Part shown: piece by piece, positions 46,050 to 56,730 of the stretch
How the letters are laid out: each line of letters starts with the position of its first letter
Numbering within the stretch: position 1 is the stretch's first letter
Source of the DNA: Trogon surrucura
Taxonomy: Eukaryota; Chordata; Aves; Trogoniformes; Trogonidae
Length of the DNA stretch: 64,000 bases
Direction of reading: 5' to 3'
Assembly (NCBI GenBank): GCA_020746105.1
Contig: CM036628.1
Span: 4,598,001 to 4,662,000 of the forward strand
Program-made: the position numbers and the translations under genes
The notes under the pieces: generated by a model
What the model was told of the DNA's origin: nothing
The model's input: the letters and a program-made list of their open reading frames with translations, nothing else
The model's database searches: none

Positions 46050-49000
46050 CTACTGGTCTGGCTGTCCTGCAATGCAGGCACAGCGGAACACCCTGCGCAG
46101 AGCCCTGAGCGCTCTCCTGAGCAGGGAGGGCCGTTGTCGAGCTGAGGTGTGTGGGCCTGTGGGGGAAAGGAAATCTCTAGGTGAGGGGCTGGGTGAGCAA
46201 GAGGCAAGCTCCTGCCTGTCCCCCACCACCGAGGTCTTTCCCCAGGGAGGGGTGGGGCCAGCCCCCCTGTGTGCAGTGCTGGCGGCCTGGCGTGGGTGCC
46301 ACTCACCAGCCAAGGCAGTATCGGTGTTCGCAGGTGCTGCAGGTGCTGCAGGAACTGGTGCCTTCGCTGCCTCTTGCCTCATGGTAGCGAAAGGCTCTTC
46401 ATCAGCAGCTCCAGCCAGAACAGAAGCTGCTGATTCAGCATTGGTGGGAGCTTCCCGGGCAGGAGATGCTCCCTGCAGCTCGCTGGTTGCCTGTCCTGCT
46501 GCCTCTGGGCCTGTTATGTTGCTGGACCAGGCAGGCTCCTGCTGGGGACCATTGTCGGAGCCCTGGAAAAGCTCCGGGACTGAGGGGTTGACCCATATGC
46601 TGTAGATCTCAATGTCTTCCCCTGGGGACAGCTCTTTGTCCCTGTGCTCTTCCCATTGCTCCTCCTCCAGTCTCTCAGGGACAGCCTTAGCCTGGAATTC
46701 TCTTGTTTGGTACCGAGCCGTCCGCTTCACACCTGTACAGCTACGAGAGCCAGACCTCCTGCTCTGCCCTCTAGCAACTCTGCCCCCATCAGCGTGGATG
46801 GTGTGAGCATAGGGCAGACGATATGGGCGTCCACCGGCTGCGCTCCTTCTGGCTGAACGGGGGATCGGTGACGGCCTCTCCCCACGGAGGGACAGGGCCT
46901 GGCTCTGGCTGCCCTGCGACGCTGGTTGGGAATGCCTGGGGGCCACCTGCGGGAAGAAGGAGGAGGAGAAGGCATGGGATGGAGGCGGCTGCCTTGGCAC
47001 AGCAGCCCCCACCCTGAACGGTCCCTGACTAAGGCAGGAGAGCTGAAGAAATGGCACTGGAGTGCTCTCTGGAATCAGTATTCCATGCTAGTAAGTGTAG
47101 CTTTCCTTCTAAGAAAAATTGGAGAGGATCTATCACCGATACAACGCTGGGCAAAAATGCAAAGCACCTGAACAGATGGGCAGGTGAAGGCCAAAATACA
47201 AGGCCAATTGTTTAAGAAAAAAGAACACAAAAAAGCCACCAAAAACTGAACAAAAGAGAACACCCGAAGCAAAGAAAAAACGTTTGAACTTGAAGGAGTG
47301 CTTTCGTAAGTCGTGCTTGGCAGGGTGGCATCCAGACCCTTGCTGAGTGGGCCCGGCAGATGATGGGCCTCGGGAGGGGTCTCTGGGGAAGACCTGCCGC
47401 AAAGCAGGAGGTGGCACTGGAAGCAGGATTTCAGTGGGAAAAGGCAGAGGGAGAGGCCCACTGATCCCCTCCTGTACCTCCTGCCTGCAAGGCGGCAGCT
47501 CCTGAGGCCAGGAATATGCTCGGCCCCATCTCCCTCGGGCTCCCTACCTGTGCGCAGCAGCTCCCACGGGCCTGCGATCTGTCGCGCTGAGGGATCCGTG
47601 ATGGCCTGTCTCCACGGACGGACAAGGCGTGGCTCCGGCTGCCTCTGTTCTCAGAGGCTGCTTGCATGGGATCAGACGATGCGTCCTCCTCTGCTGTGGC
47701 AAGGTGGGCCCTGCCAGCATGTGCAGGAGGCTGCTGAGGCAGCGAAGAAGCCGCTTGCTCCTCCTGAGCTGCTGGGGAGAAAATGGCTGTACTGGCCTCT
47801 CCGTGATGGTCCTGTGCCGTGGGAGGAGCCGTGTCTTGTCCATCCTCGCACGTTGTTGGGACGAGGGAGGTGGTGCTGGCCTCTCCCTGAGGCTCTCCAG
47901 CCAAGGCAGTATCGGTGTTCTGAGGTGCTGCAGGTGTTGTTGACACCGCATCCACCCTTTGTGTCGTGTCCTGTTCCTCTCCCAGCTGCTGGCCAGGCGT
48001 CTGGATCGCAGCCAAAGGCTCAATCACAGCCTTCCTCACCATGTCCTGCTTTGTGACCAGCAGTGCCATGGTGCAGGCTGGGGGGCTTTGTGCAGCGGAG
48101 TCCTGGCTCTCCACCTCTGCTGCTGTGACCTGCTCGCCACAGCTGGGAGAAGCCGGTGCCTTCTGCTCCTCTTGTGCTACGGGAGCGAGAGGCTCTTTTT
48201 CAGGAGCTCCGGACAGGTCAGAAACTGTCAGCTTGACAGCTGTGGGCCCCACCAGGCCAGCAGATGCTCTCTGCTGGTCGTCAGTTCCCTTTCTGGCTGC
48301 CTCTGGGCCTGTGCTGCTGTTGCTGTGAGGCTGGGGCAGGACCATCTCTGTGTGGGGGTCTTGGAAGAGCTCCGGGAGCGAGGGGTTGACCCAGATGCTG
48401 TAGATGGGGAAGTCTTCCCCTGGGAACAGCTCTTGGTCACTGTGTTCTTCCCATTGCCCCTCCTCCTGACTCTCAGGGACAGCCTTAGCCTGGAATTCTC
48501 TTGTTAGGTACCGGGCTGTCCGCCTCACACCGGTGCAGCTGTGCAGGCCAGGCCCCCTGCTGTGCCTTCTTGCAGCTCTGCCCCCATCAGCGTGGATGGT
48601 GTAAGCATAGGGCAGACGATATGGGCGTCTGCCGGCTGTGCTCCCTCTGACTGAACGGGGGATCCGTGACGGACTCTCCCCACGGAGGGACAGGGCCTGG
48701 CTCTGGCTGCCCTGCGACGCTGGTTGGGAATGCCTGGGGGCCACCTGCGGGAAGAAGGAGGAGGAGAAGGCATGGGATGGAGGCGGTTGCCTTGGCACAG
48801 CAGCCCCCACCCTGACCGGTCCCTGACTAAGGCAGGAGAGCTGAAGAAATGGCACTGGAGTGCTCTCTGGACAACGGAATCAGTGTTCCATGCCAGTAAG
48901 GGTAGTTCCTTCTAAGAAAAATTGGAGAGGATCTACCACTGATACAATGCTGGGCAAAAATGCAAAGCACCTGAACAGATGGGCAGGTGAAGGCCAAAAT

Positions 49001-49699
49001 ACAAGGCCAATTGTTTAGGAAAAGAAGAACACAAAAGAGCCACTGCAAACTGAACAAAAGAGAATACCCGAAACAAAGAAAAAACGCTTGAACTTGAAGG
49101 AGTGCTTTCGTAAGTCGTGCTTGGCGGGGTGGCATCCAGACCCTTGCTGAGTGGGCCCGGCAGATGATGGGCCTCGGGAGGGGTCTCTGGGGAAGACCTG
49201 CCGCAAAGCAGGAGGTGGCACTGGAAGCAGGATTTCAGTGGGAAAAGGCAGAGGGAGAGGCCCACTGATCCCCTCCTGCACCCCCTGCCTGCGTGGCGTC
49301 AGCTCCTGAAGTCAGGAAGATGCTCGGCCCCGTCTCCCTCGGGCTCCCTACCTGTGCGCAGCGGCTCCCACGGGCCTGTGATCTGTCGCGCTGAGGGATC
49401 CGTGATGGCCTGTCCCCTGGGAAGGACGAGGCCTGGCTCTGGCTGTCCTGCGGCGCCTGTGGCTGCCTGGGGGCCACCTGCAGGAAGAAGGAGGAGGAGG
49501 AGGCATGGGATGGAGGCGGCTGCCTTGGCACAGTGGCCCCCACAGTGCCGGCACAGAGACAGCTCCGTACGGCCCCATTCCAGCAGCGGCCTCTTTCTCT
49601 TGCCCCATCCCTCACCTGGCGCCTCTGGGGCTGGCTCAGCAGCCCGCTGCCGGGCTGGGAGCGGGCGTTTGCCTTCTCCTCGACGGGCATCTTCGACAT
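46050..49699 (-). CDS. Array gene copy 4: modular Pro/Ser/Gln-rich protein, 717 aa
   Basis: Exons (minus strand): 49616-49699, 49352-49477, 47548-48744, 46307-46946, 46050-46156. Same model as copies 1 and 3, with all GT-AG junctions and phases preserved. The C-terminal exon carries the VFRCAC...QPDQ variant shared with copy 3. The exon 3 peptide is the same as in copies 1 and 3. This copy is closest to the right edge of the array. Its promoter faces away from the LTR element at 51.3 kb, so any LTR transcription would diverge from it. Function unknown. Confidence 0.7.
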
Positions 49700-49764
49700 C
49701 CTCTGTCGCCGACCCGCCACGAGCACCCGGGGAGATGCTGCCTCCTGAGGGAGCTGCTCTCCTG

Positions 49765-49841
49765 GGAGCGAGCACCCCTGGGGCTCGCGCTCCTTATATA
49801 CCCCCACGGCCAGCGCGTCACAATGGGCTCTGGGTGTGACG
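49765..49841 (-). promoter_or_regulatory. TATA promoter of gene copy 4
   Basis: Minus-strand TATATAA at 49794-49800. TGACG-type half sites at 49816-49820 and 49837-49841. Confidence 0.6.
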
Positions 49842-49891
49842 CGACCCCCGCATCACAAAGCCCTGGCGGTCGCTGTGGAGATGCCCACGCC

Positions 49892-49976
49892 CAGAACTGG
49901 CTGGGACCAGCTGGAACTGGCTGGAACTGGCTGAGACTGGCTGGACCTGGCTTGGACTAGCTGGACTTGGCTTGGG
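49892..49976. repeat. Minisatellite upstream of gene copy 4
   Basis: Imperfect 10-bp CTGGCTGGAA-type repeats, nearly identical to those of units 2 and 3. Confidence 0.8.
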
Positions 49977-50160
49977 ACAGCCCCTGCTGGCCCCTGGCAG
50001 AGGCCCTGACGGGCCCAAGCCAGCCCCTCCCGCACGGCCCCTCCCTGCAGAGCCCTCCGGTGTGCGTCCAGCAGCTCTGGGTGCCACCACCCTTGGCCTT
50101 GTCCCCAGGCGTGGCTCCCATGCAGGGCCCACAGTCCTGGGGTGCTCCAGTGCTCACGGA

Positions 50161-50695
50161 GCAACCTGTTGCAGTCCCTCACCATCGTCCCACTGAAGAA
50201 TTCCTTCCTGATATCTAATCTAACTCTACCCTGCCCTGGATTAAAACCATTGCCCCTTGTCCTGCCGCTACATGCCCTTGTAAACAGTCCCTCCCCAGCT
50301 CTGCTGTAGCTTCCTGTAAGCACTGGAAGGCCGCTATAAGGTCTCCCCAGAGCCTTCTCTTCTCCAGGCTGGCCAAATCCATCTCTCCCAGCCTGCCTTC
50401 ATAGGAGGTGTTCCTGCTTTGGCAGGGGGATTGGACTAGATGATCTTTTGAGGTCCCTCCCAATCCCTAGCATACTGTGATACTGTGAGATGTGCTCCAG
50501 CCCTTGGACCATCTTCACGGCCCTGCTCTGGACTTGCTCCAAGTGGCCCATGGCCTTCTCGTGCTGGGGGCTCCAGATGGATGCAGGACTCCAGAGCAGA
50601 GTCGAGGGGCTGAATTACCTCCCTTGACCTGCTGGCCACTCATCTCTTGATGCAGCCCAGGTGATGCTTGGCTGTTTGGACTGCGAGTGCACCGT
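50161..50695 (-). mobile_element. CR1 at right edge of the array
   Basis: Minus-oriented CR1, with the nested forward end at 50407-50486. It matches the other units almost perfectly to about 50660. Substitutions then accumulate (GTGATGCTTGGCTGTTTGGA against GTGACGCTTGGCTTTTTGGG) until similarity ends near 50695. This marks the right edge of homogenised DNA. Confidence 0.88.
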
Positions 50696-51281
50696 GCTTT
50701 CCCTTGTTTTCTCTTGTGGTTTGGTTTTTTTCCCCCACCCTCTAAATAGCATTGTCTTCACCTTTTTCTTGTGACACTTTTTTTGATACATTCTTACATT
50801 TTGTCTGCTTTTGTATATCTGACTTCTTGAATTTCTGATGATTTCAATCTAATAGTTAGAAAATGTAAAGTTGCCTAAAAAATAGGGAAGACTTTGAAGT
50901 ATTTTTTTAACTTTTAGTATGTTCCCATTGCAGACAAGATAAAAGCAGCCAAAAATATTTCCACACCCAGCTATTTTTTGGTATTTGCGCAATTCTGAGG
51001 AGGCAATGAAAAGCTTCTGTGTTAGGTGTCCTTAGCCCTTTTAGAAAATATAGTAAGATTTTTCCAGGTGAAATGGACAGATAATGGACAAAAATGTAAG
51101 AGACTGAATGTGATACTAAGGAGTCCGAGTATATTTTAAGAATACAGGCCAAAATTAAAATATTAAATTGGTCTACGCTAAACACTATTTTCAGACTACG
51201 TTCCTAGTGTTTCTTCAGTACATTATGCACTTGTTCTGCAGTAATCCACTAAAGGATGCATATGGAATTCTAGTCCAATAA
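50696..51281. other. Unique AT-rich spacer
   Basis: Non-coding DNA between the gene array and the LTR element. A 92-codon minus-strand frame has no support. Confidence 0.5.
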
Positions 51282-51286
51282 CACAT

Positions 51287-52474
51287 TGTTTTGGTTTGGC
51301 CTGGCCAGATTTCGGCGGCGGGGGGGGGGAGCTGCAGGGTGGCTTCTGTAAGAAGCTGCTAGAAGCTCCCCAAGATTGATAGAGCCAATGCCAGCCGGCT
51401 ACAAAGAGGGAACCGCCGCTGGCCAAGGCTGAACCTATCAGTAAGGTGATAGGAGAGGAACGCCTCTGTGAAAAACATATTTAAGAACGGGAAAAAGAAC
51501 TGCGCCATAACAGCTGGCACAGAGATGGAGGAGTGAGAGTCTGTGCAGACACCAAGGTCAGTGAAGAAGAAGGAGGGGGGGAGGATGAGCTCCAGGCGCC
51601 GGAGCAGAAGGAGTCCCCCGGGTCCGTGGTGAAGACCATGGTGAAGCGGGTTGTCCCCCTGCAGCCCATGGGCGAGGTGCAGAGGTCCACCGTGAAGATC
51701 ACCGCGTAGATGTCCACCGAGGACTCCATGCTGTGTGGGTGGATGCCTGAAAGGGGACTGTAGCCCGTGGGAAGCCCGTGTCAGAGCAAGTCGCTGCCGG
51801 AACCTGTAGCCCGTGGAAGAGAGGAATGCCCACGCTGGAGCAGGTTGGCCGGTGGGACTTTTGGGACGCTGCGGGTGGCTCACGCTGGAGCAGTTTCCCC
51901 TGAAGGACTGCGCCTCAGACTCACGAGGGGTGGGCTGCCCCTCGTGAGGTGTCTCCCGTTGGGCAGTTTGTGATGAATTGCCCTTCGTGGGACGACTCAT
52001 GTGGAGAAGAGAGCATGAAGCTTGTCTCCCGTGAGAGGGACCCCACAATGGCCCTGGGGAAGAGTGAAGAGTCCTCCCCCGGAGTGAAGAAGCGGTGGAA
52101 CCAACGTCGGATGAACTGACCGCAGCCCCCATTCCCTGTCCCCCTGCGCCGCTCGGGGGGAGGAGGTGGAGAAACCGGGATTGATGTTAAGCCCGGGAAG
52201 AAGGGAGGGATGGGGGGAAGGTGTTCTGTTTAAGATTTGTTTGCTCTTTCTTACTTCTCACTACTCCTCTCTGATTAGTTCTTTTAATAAATGTACCTAA
52301 TTTCCCCAAAACTGAGTCTGTTTTGCCCGGGACGGTAAATGAGGGTGATCTCCCTGTCCTTATCTCAAACCCTGAACCCTTGGAAATATTTTCTCCCCCT
52401 GTTCAGCAGTGAAGGGGGGAGTGAGTGAGCGGCTGTGTGGGTACCTGGCGGCTGGCCAGGGTCAACCCACGACA
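51287..52474 (+). mobile_element. LTR 1 (1188 bp)
   Basis: TG...CA ends. TATA-like TATTTAA at 51478-51484, AATAAA at 52286-52291, and an 11-bp perfect hairpin at 51920-51948 (stem CTCACGAGGGG, loop TGGGCTG). The G-tract at its 5' end is one base longer than in LTR 3 and two longer than in LTR 2. A 257-codon antisense frame and a 74-codon sense frame cross it; neither is recognised. Confidence 0.85.
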
Positions 52475-52758
52475 GTCATTTTGGTGGCCCGTACGGGGAA
52501 TGAAACCTGGGAACGGAGGAATTTGAGATAAGGACAGTAGTGGAGAGAGGTAACGGGCAAAACACGGACTGAGCAATGTTGAAAAGTAAAATGATTTTGG
52601 GGAATTTATGTTTTTGTGATTGAGGTGAAGGAACGAGGGGTGGATTCTGATTTTGGTGTTGGGAGTCTTTGGTTTTTCTGTTTCACTGTTAATGTTGGGT
52701 GATGAATATAAATTTTAATAATTCTTAAATATGTGATTCACAGAGGCGAGGGGTGGAA
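52475..52758 (+). mobile_element. Internal leader region 1 (284 bp)
   Basis: Begins with a 7-nt spacer, then the primer binding site, and ends with the polypurine tract GAGGCGAGGGGTGGAA immediately before LTR 2. No open frame of note. Confidence 0.8.
52482..52499 (+). promoter_or_regulatory. Primer binding site, tRNA-Ile type
   Basis: TGGTGGCCCGTACGGGGA is the complement of the CCA-bearing 3' end of vertebrate tRNA-Ile(AAU). It lies 7 nt after the LTR, a little further than usual. The same site is at 53952-53969 in the second internal region. Confidence 0.82.
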
Positions 52759-53944
52759 TGTTTTGGTTTGGCCTGGCCAGATTTCGGCGGCGGGGGGGGA
52801 GCTGCAGGGTGGCTTCTGTAAGAAGCTGCTAGAAGCTCCCCAAGATTGATAGAGCCAATGCCAGCCGGCTACAAAGAGGGACCCGCCGCTGGCCAAGGCT
52901 GAACCTATCAGTAAGGTGATAGGAGAGGAACGCCTCTGTGGAAAACATATTTAAGAACGGGAAAAAGATCTGCGCCATAACAGCTGGCACAGAGATGGAG
53001 GAGTGAGAGTCTGTGCAGACACCAAGGTCAGTGAAGAAGAAGGAGAGGGGGAGGATGAGCTCCAGGCGCCGGAGCAGAAGGAGTCCCCCGGGTCCGTGGT
53101 GAAGACCATGGTGAAGCGGGTTGTCCCCCTGCAGCCCATGGGCGAGGTGCAGAGGTCCACCGTGAAGATCACCGCGTAGATGTCCACCGAGGACTCCATG
53201 CTGTGTGGGTGGATGCCTGAAAGGGGACTGTAGCCCGTGGGAAGCCCGTGTCAGAGCAAGTCGCTGCCGGAACCTGTAGCCCGTGGAAGAGAGGAATGCC
53301 CACGCTGGAGCAGGTTGGCCGGTGGGACTTTTGGGACGCTGCGGGTGGCTCACGCTGGAGCAGTTTCCCCTGAAGGACTGCGCCTCAGACTCACGAGGGG
53401 TGGGCTGCCCCTCGTGAGGTGTCTCCCGTTGGGCAGTTTGTGATGAATTGCCCTTCGTGGGACGACTCATGTGGAGAAGAGAGCATGAAGCTTGTCTCCC
53501 GTGAGAGGGACCCCACAATGGCCCTGGGGAAGAGTGAAGAGTCCTCCCCCGGAGTGAAGAAGCGGTGGAACCAACGTCGGATGAACTGACCGCAGCCCCC
53601 ATTCCCTGTCCCCCTGCGCCGCTCGGAGGGAGGAGGTGGAGAAACCGGGATTGATGTTAAGCCCGGGAAGAAGGGAGGGATGGGGGGAAGGTGTTCTGTT
53701 TAAGATTTGTTTGCTCTTTCTTACTTCTCACTACTCCTCTCTGATTAGTTCTTTTAATAAATGTACCTAATTTCCCCAAAACTGAGTCTGTTTTGCCCGG
53801 GACGGTAAATGAGGGTGATCTCCCTGTCCTTATCTCAAACCCTGAACCCTTGGAAATATTTTCTCCCCCTGTTCAGCAGTGAAGGGGGGAGTGAGTGAGC
53901 GGCTGTGTGGGTACCTGGCGGCTGGCCAGGGTCAACCCACGACA
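52759..53944 (+). mobile_element. LTR 2 (1186 bp)
   Basis: Preceded by the polypurine tract and followed by a second primer binding site. AATAAA at 53756-53761. Same hairpin and layout as LTR 1. Confidence 0.85.
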
Positions 53945-54228
53945 GTCATTTTGGTGGCCCGTACGGGGAATGAAACCTGGGAACGGAGGAATTTGAGATA
54001 AGGACAGTAGTGGAGAGAGGTAACGGGCAAAACACGGACTGAGCAATGTTGAAAAGTAAAATGATTTTGGGGAATTTATGTTTTTGTGATTGAGGTGAAG
54101 GAACGAGGGGTGGATTCTGATTTTGGTGTTGGGAGTCTTTGGTTTTTCTGTTTCACTGTTAATGTTGGGTGATGAATATAAATTTTAATAATTCTTAAAT
54201 ATGTGATTCACAGAGGCGAGGGGTGGAA
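53945..54228 (+). mobile_element. Internal leader region 2 (284 bp)
   Basis: Same length as, and essentially identical to, internal region 1, with primer binding site 53952-53969 and the polypurine tract before LTR 3. Confidence 0.8.
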
Positions 54229-55415
54229 TGTTTTGGTTTGGCCTGGCCAGATTTCGGCGGCGGGGGGGGGAGCTGCAGGGTGGCTTCTGTAAGAAGCTGC
54301 TAGAAGCTCCCCAAGATTGATAGAGCCAATGCCAGCCGGCTACAAAGAGGGACCCGCCGCTGGCCAAGGCTGAACCTATCAGTAAGGTGATAGGAGAGGA
54401 ACGCCTCTGTGGAAAACATATTTAAGAACGGGAAAAAGAACTGCGCCATAACAGCTGGCACAGAGATGGAGGAGTGAGAGTCTGTGCAGACACCAAGGTC
54501 AGTGAAGAAGAAGGAGAGGGGGAGGATGAGCTCCAGGCGCCGGAGCAGAAGGAGTCCCCCGGGTCCGTGGTGAAGACCATGGTGAAGCGGGTTGTCCCCC
54601 TGCAGCCCATGGGCGAGGTGCAGAGGTCCACCGTGAAGATCACCGCGTAGATGTCCACCGAGGACTCCATGCTGTGTGGGTGGATGCCTGAAAGGGGACT
54701 GTAGCCCGTGGGAAGCCCGTGTCAGAGCAAGTCGCTGCCGGAACCTGTAGCCCGTGGAAGAGAGGAATGCCCACGCTGGAGCAGGTTGGCCGGTGGGACT
54801 TTTGGGACGCTGCGGGTGGCTCACGCTGGAGCAGTTTCCCCTGAAGGACTGCGCCTCAGACTCACGAGGGGTGGGCTGCCCCTCGTGAGGTGTCTCCCGT
54901 TGGGCAGTTTGTGATGAATTGCCCTTCGTGGGACGACTCATGTGGAGAAGAGAGCATGAAGCTTGTCTCCCGTGAGAGGGACCCCACAATGGCCCTGGGG
55001 AAGAGTGAAGAGTCCTACCCCGGAGTGAAGAAGCGGTGGAACCAACGTCGGATGAACTGACCGCAGCCCCCATTCCCTGTCCCCCTGCGCCGCTCGGGGG
55101 GAGGAGGTGGAGAAACCGGGATTGATGTTAAGCCCGGGAAGAAGGGAGGGATGGGGGGAAGGTGTTCTGTTTAAGATTTGTTTGCTCTTTCTTACTTCTC
55201 ACTACTCCTCTCTGATTAGTTCTTTTAATAAATGTACCTAATTTCCCCAAAACTGAGTCTGTTTTGCCCGGGACGGTAAATGAGGGTGATCTCCCTGTCC
55301 TTATCTCAAACCCTGAACCCTTGGAAATATTTTCTCCCCCTGTTCAGCAGTGAAGGGGGGAGTGAGTGAGCGGCTGTGTGGGTAGCTGGCGGCTGGCCAG
55401 GGTCAACCCACAACA
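54229..55415 (+). mobile_element. LTR 3 (1187 bp)
   Basis: Right-hand LTR, ending CCCACAACA at the CACAT target duplication. AATAAA at 55227-55232. A few private substitutions (for example CCTACCC for CCTCCCC near 55016, and GTAGCTGG for GTACCTGG near 55382). Confidence 0.85.
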
Positions 55416-55420
55416 CACAT

Positions 55421-56730
55421 ATAACACAATAACACCTCCCAAACCCCTTTTTTCTCTCTTCTGTCATATGAATATTCGTGCTTTGTCTTGTTACTTAGAT
55501 AAGGAGTTTGAAAATTATCTTTCCTGTAGTTTGTGGTGTGATGGGGAGTAAAAGTAAAGACATTTCTGCTGATTCCTTCTATTCCTTGTATAAGCAAGAT
55601 GGGTGATGTCAGAACATATAAAAAGGCATAATTCACTTAAGAAACTGAATTCATATATGGTCTATGAATGTGCTGGATCAGTACTTGGGACATGAATTTT
55701 AAAAATAGTGGTATAGCAGACTGTGTGTTTTGTGGGCTTTGGTCTCCTTCCCTGTCCTCCCCGACTCCAACAAATGGTGATTGCAACTGTTAGATTTCCT
55801 AGGAGTTCTTCTTAAGACTGCTAGTTACACTGATTTTCATTACCTGATTAATTTACATGATGCTGACATGAAACCTTATTGGCACCTTAATACTCTTATT
55901 TGCAGTTACCATTTCTCAGGGAAAAAAAAAAAAAAAGATTACATAGAAATGGAAGACATCAGAAATATTTAATAAATGCTAAATTTCTGCTAAGAAAATC
56001 CTGTTAAAACCCAGTTATAAGCATTAGCGGCCTAAGAATTTAATAAACCAACAATTTTAAATTATCGTAATATGGCAGGTAATGAAGGTTTCCCTTGGAA
56101 GACTTTGGATTTAGAAAGCAAATTTGTAAGCGTACACAAATGCTTGATATAAGAGATTGCTGAAATTTCATAGAGAATGCATATGTTCTGGAGCTGGAGA
56201 TTACCAGTTTACTTGATAAACCTGTGAAGTGTTTGAATTGGAAACATAGATGGAGATGTTTCATGCAGACTTTCCAGTTTTGTAGTCACTATTAAATTCA
56301 TCACAACTTAAGAGAGAGAAATTCAATTTCCATTTAATTAATGTGCTATGATACTTTGAGTCATTTCTCTTCTTATAACAATCTTTCTTAACTGTAAGTA
56401 TTTGTTTAAATTCCATTACTCAAACGGTCCCAGTGGCTGAGTTTCCAGGAAACATTCTTTGATATAACGCTTTAGTTCTTTGTAACTGATATTTTGGACA
56501 TTTTCAATCAATATTTCATTGTACCTTAAAATAAAAACAAAGCTCAAAAATTCTAATTTTCTACCTCAAAGAATATTGAAATAGAAGTACATATAAAAAG
56601 GATCTAATTACAACATGCAAAAATAGAATAGTATAAATTCCTCACTTTTGAAGAACTTTGTTTGAATTGAAGTTTAATCAAATTGCACTTCAAGTGTTTG
56701 AGTTCCAACAGAGAGGAAAGCTCAGAGTAT
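55421..56730. other. Non-coding, nothing recognised
   Basis: AT-rich DNA with a poly-A run near 55921. No supported gene. Confidence 0.45.

Larger units (their letters stand above)
44570..50160 (-). repeat. Tandem array unit 4 (5.59 kb)
   Basis: Full-length unit collinear with unit 1 at offset 14965 and with unit 3 at offset 5591. Its left CR1 junction shares the CTTTAAGTACTGG variant with the unit 1/2 junction. Confidence 0.95.
51282..55420 (+). mobile_element. Triple-LTR non-autonomous LTR retrotransposon
   Basis: LTR-leader-LTR-leader-LTR within a single 5-bp target duplication CACAT (51282-51286 and 55416-55420). LTRs start TGTTTTGG and end CCCACAACA (right) or CCCACGACA (others), an imperfect terminal inverted repeat. 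Each 284-bp internal region has a primer binding site, a polypurine tract and no coding capacity for gag, pol or env, so the element depends on proteins from elsewhere. The three LTRs differ at only a handful of positions, which indicates recent insertion or homogenisation. Confidence 0.85.

Noticed and set aside
29483..50695. CRISPR or satellite-type array
   Set aside because: The repeats are 3.8-5.6 kb gene-containing units, not short direct repeats with spacers or simple satellite monomers.
51359..52132. 257-codon antisense frame in each LTR
   Set aside because: It is preserved only as far as the three LTRs are nearly identical. Composition is His/Leu/Pro/Ser-rich, as expected from GC-rich reverse complement, and no antisense promoter is visible.
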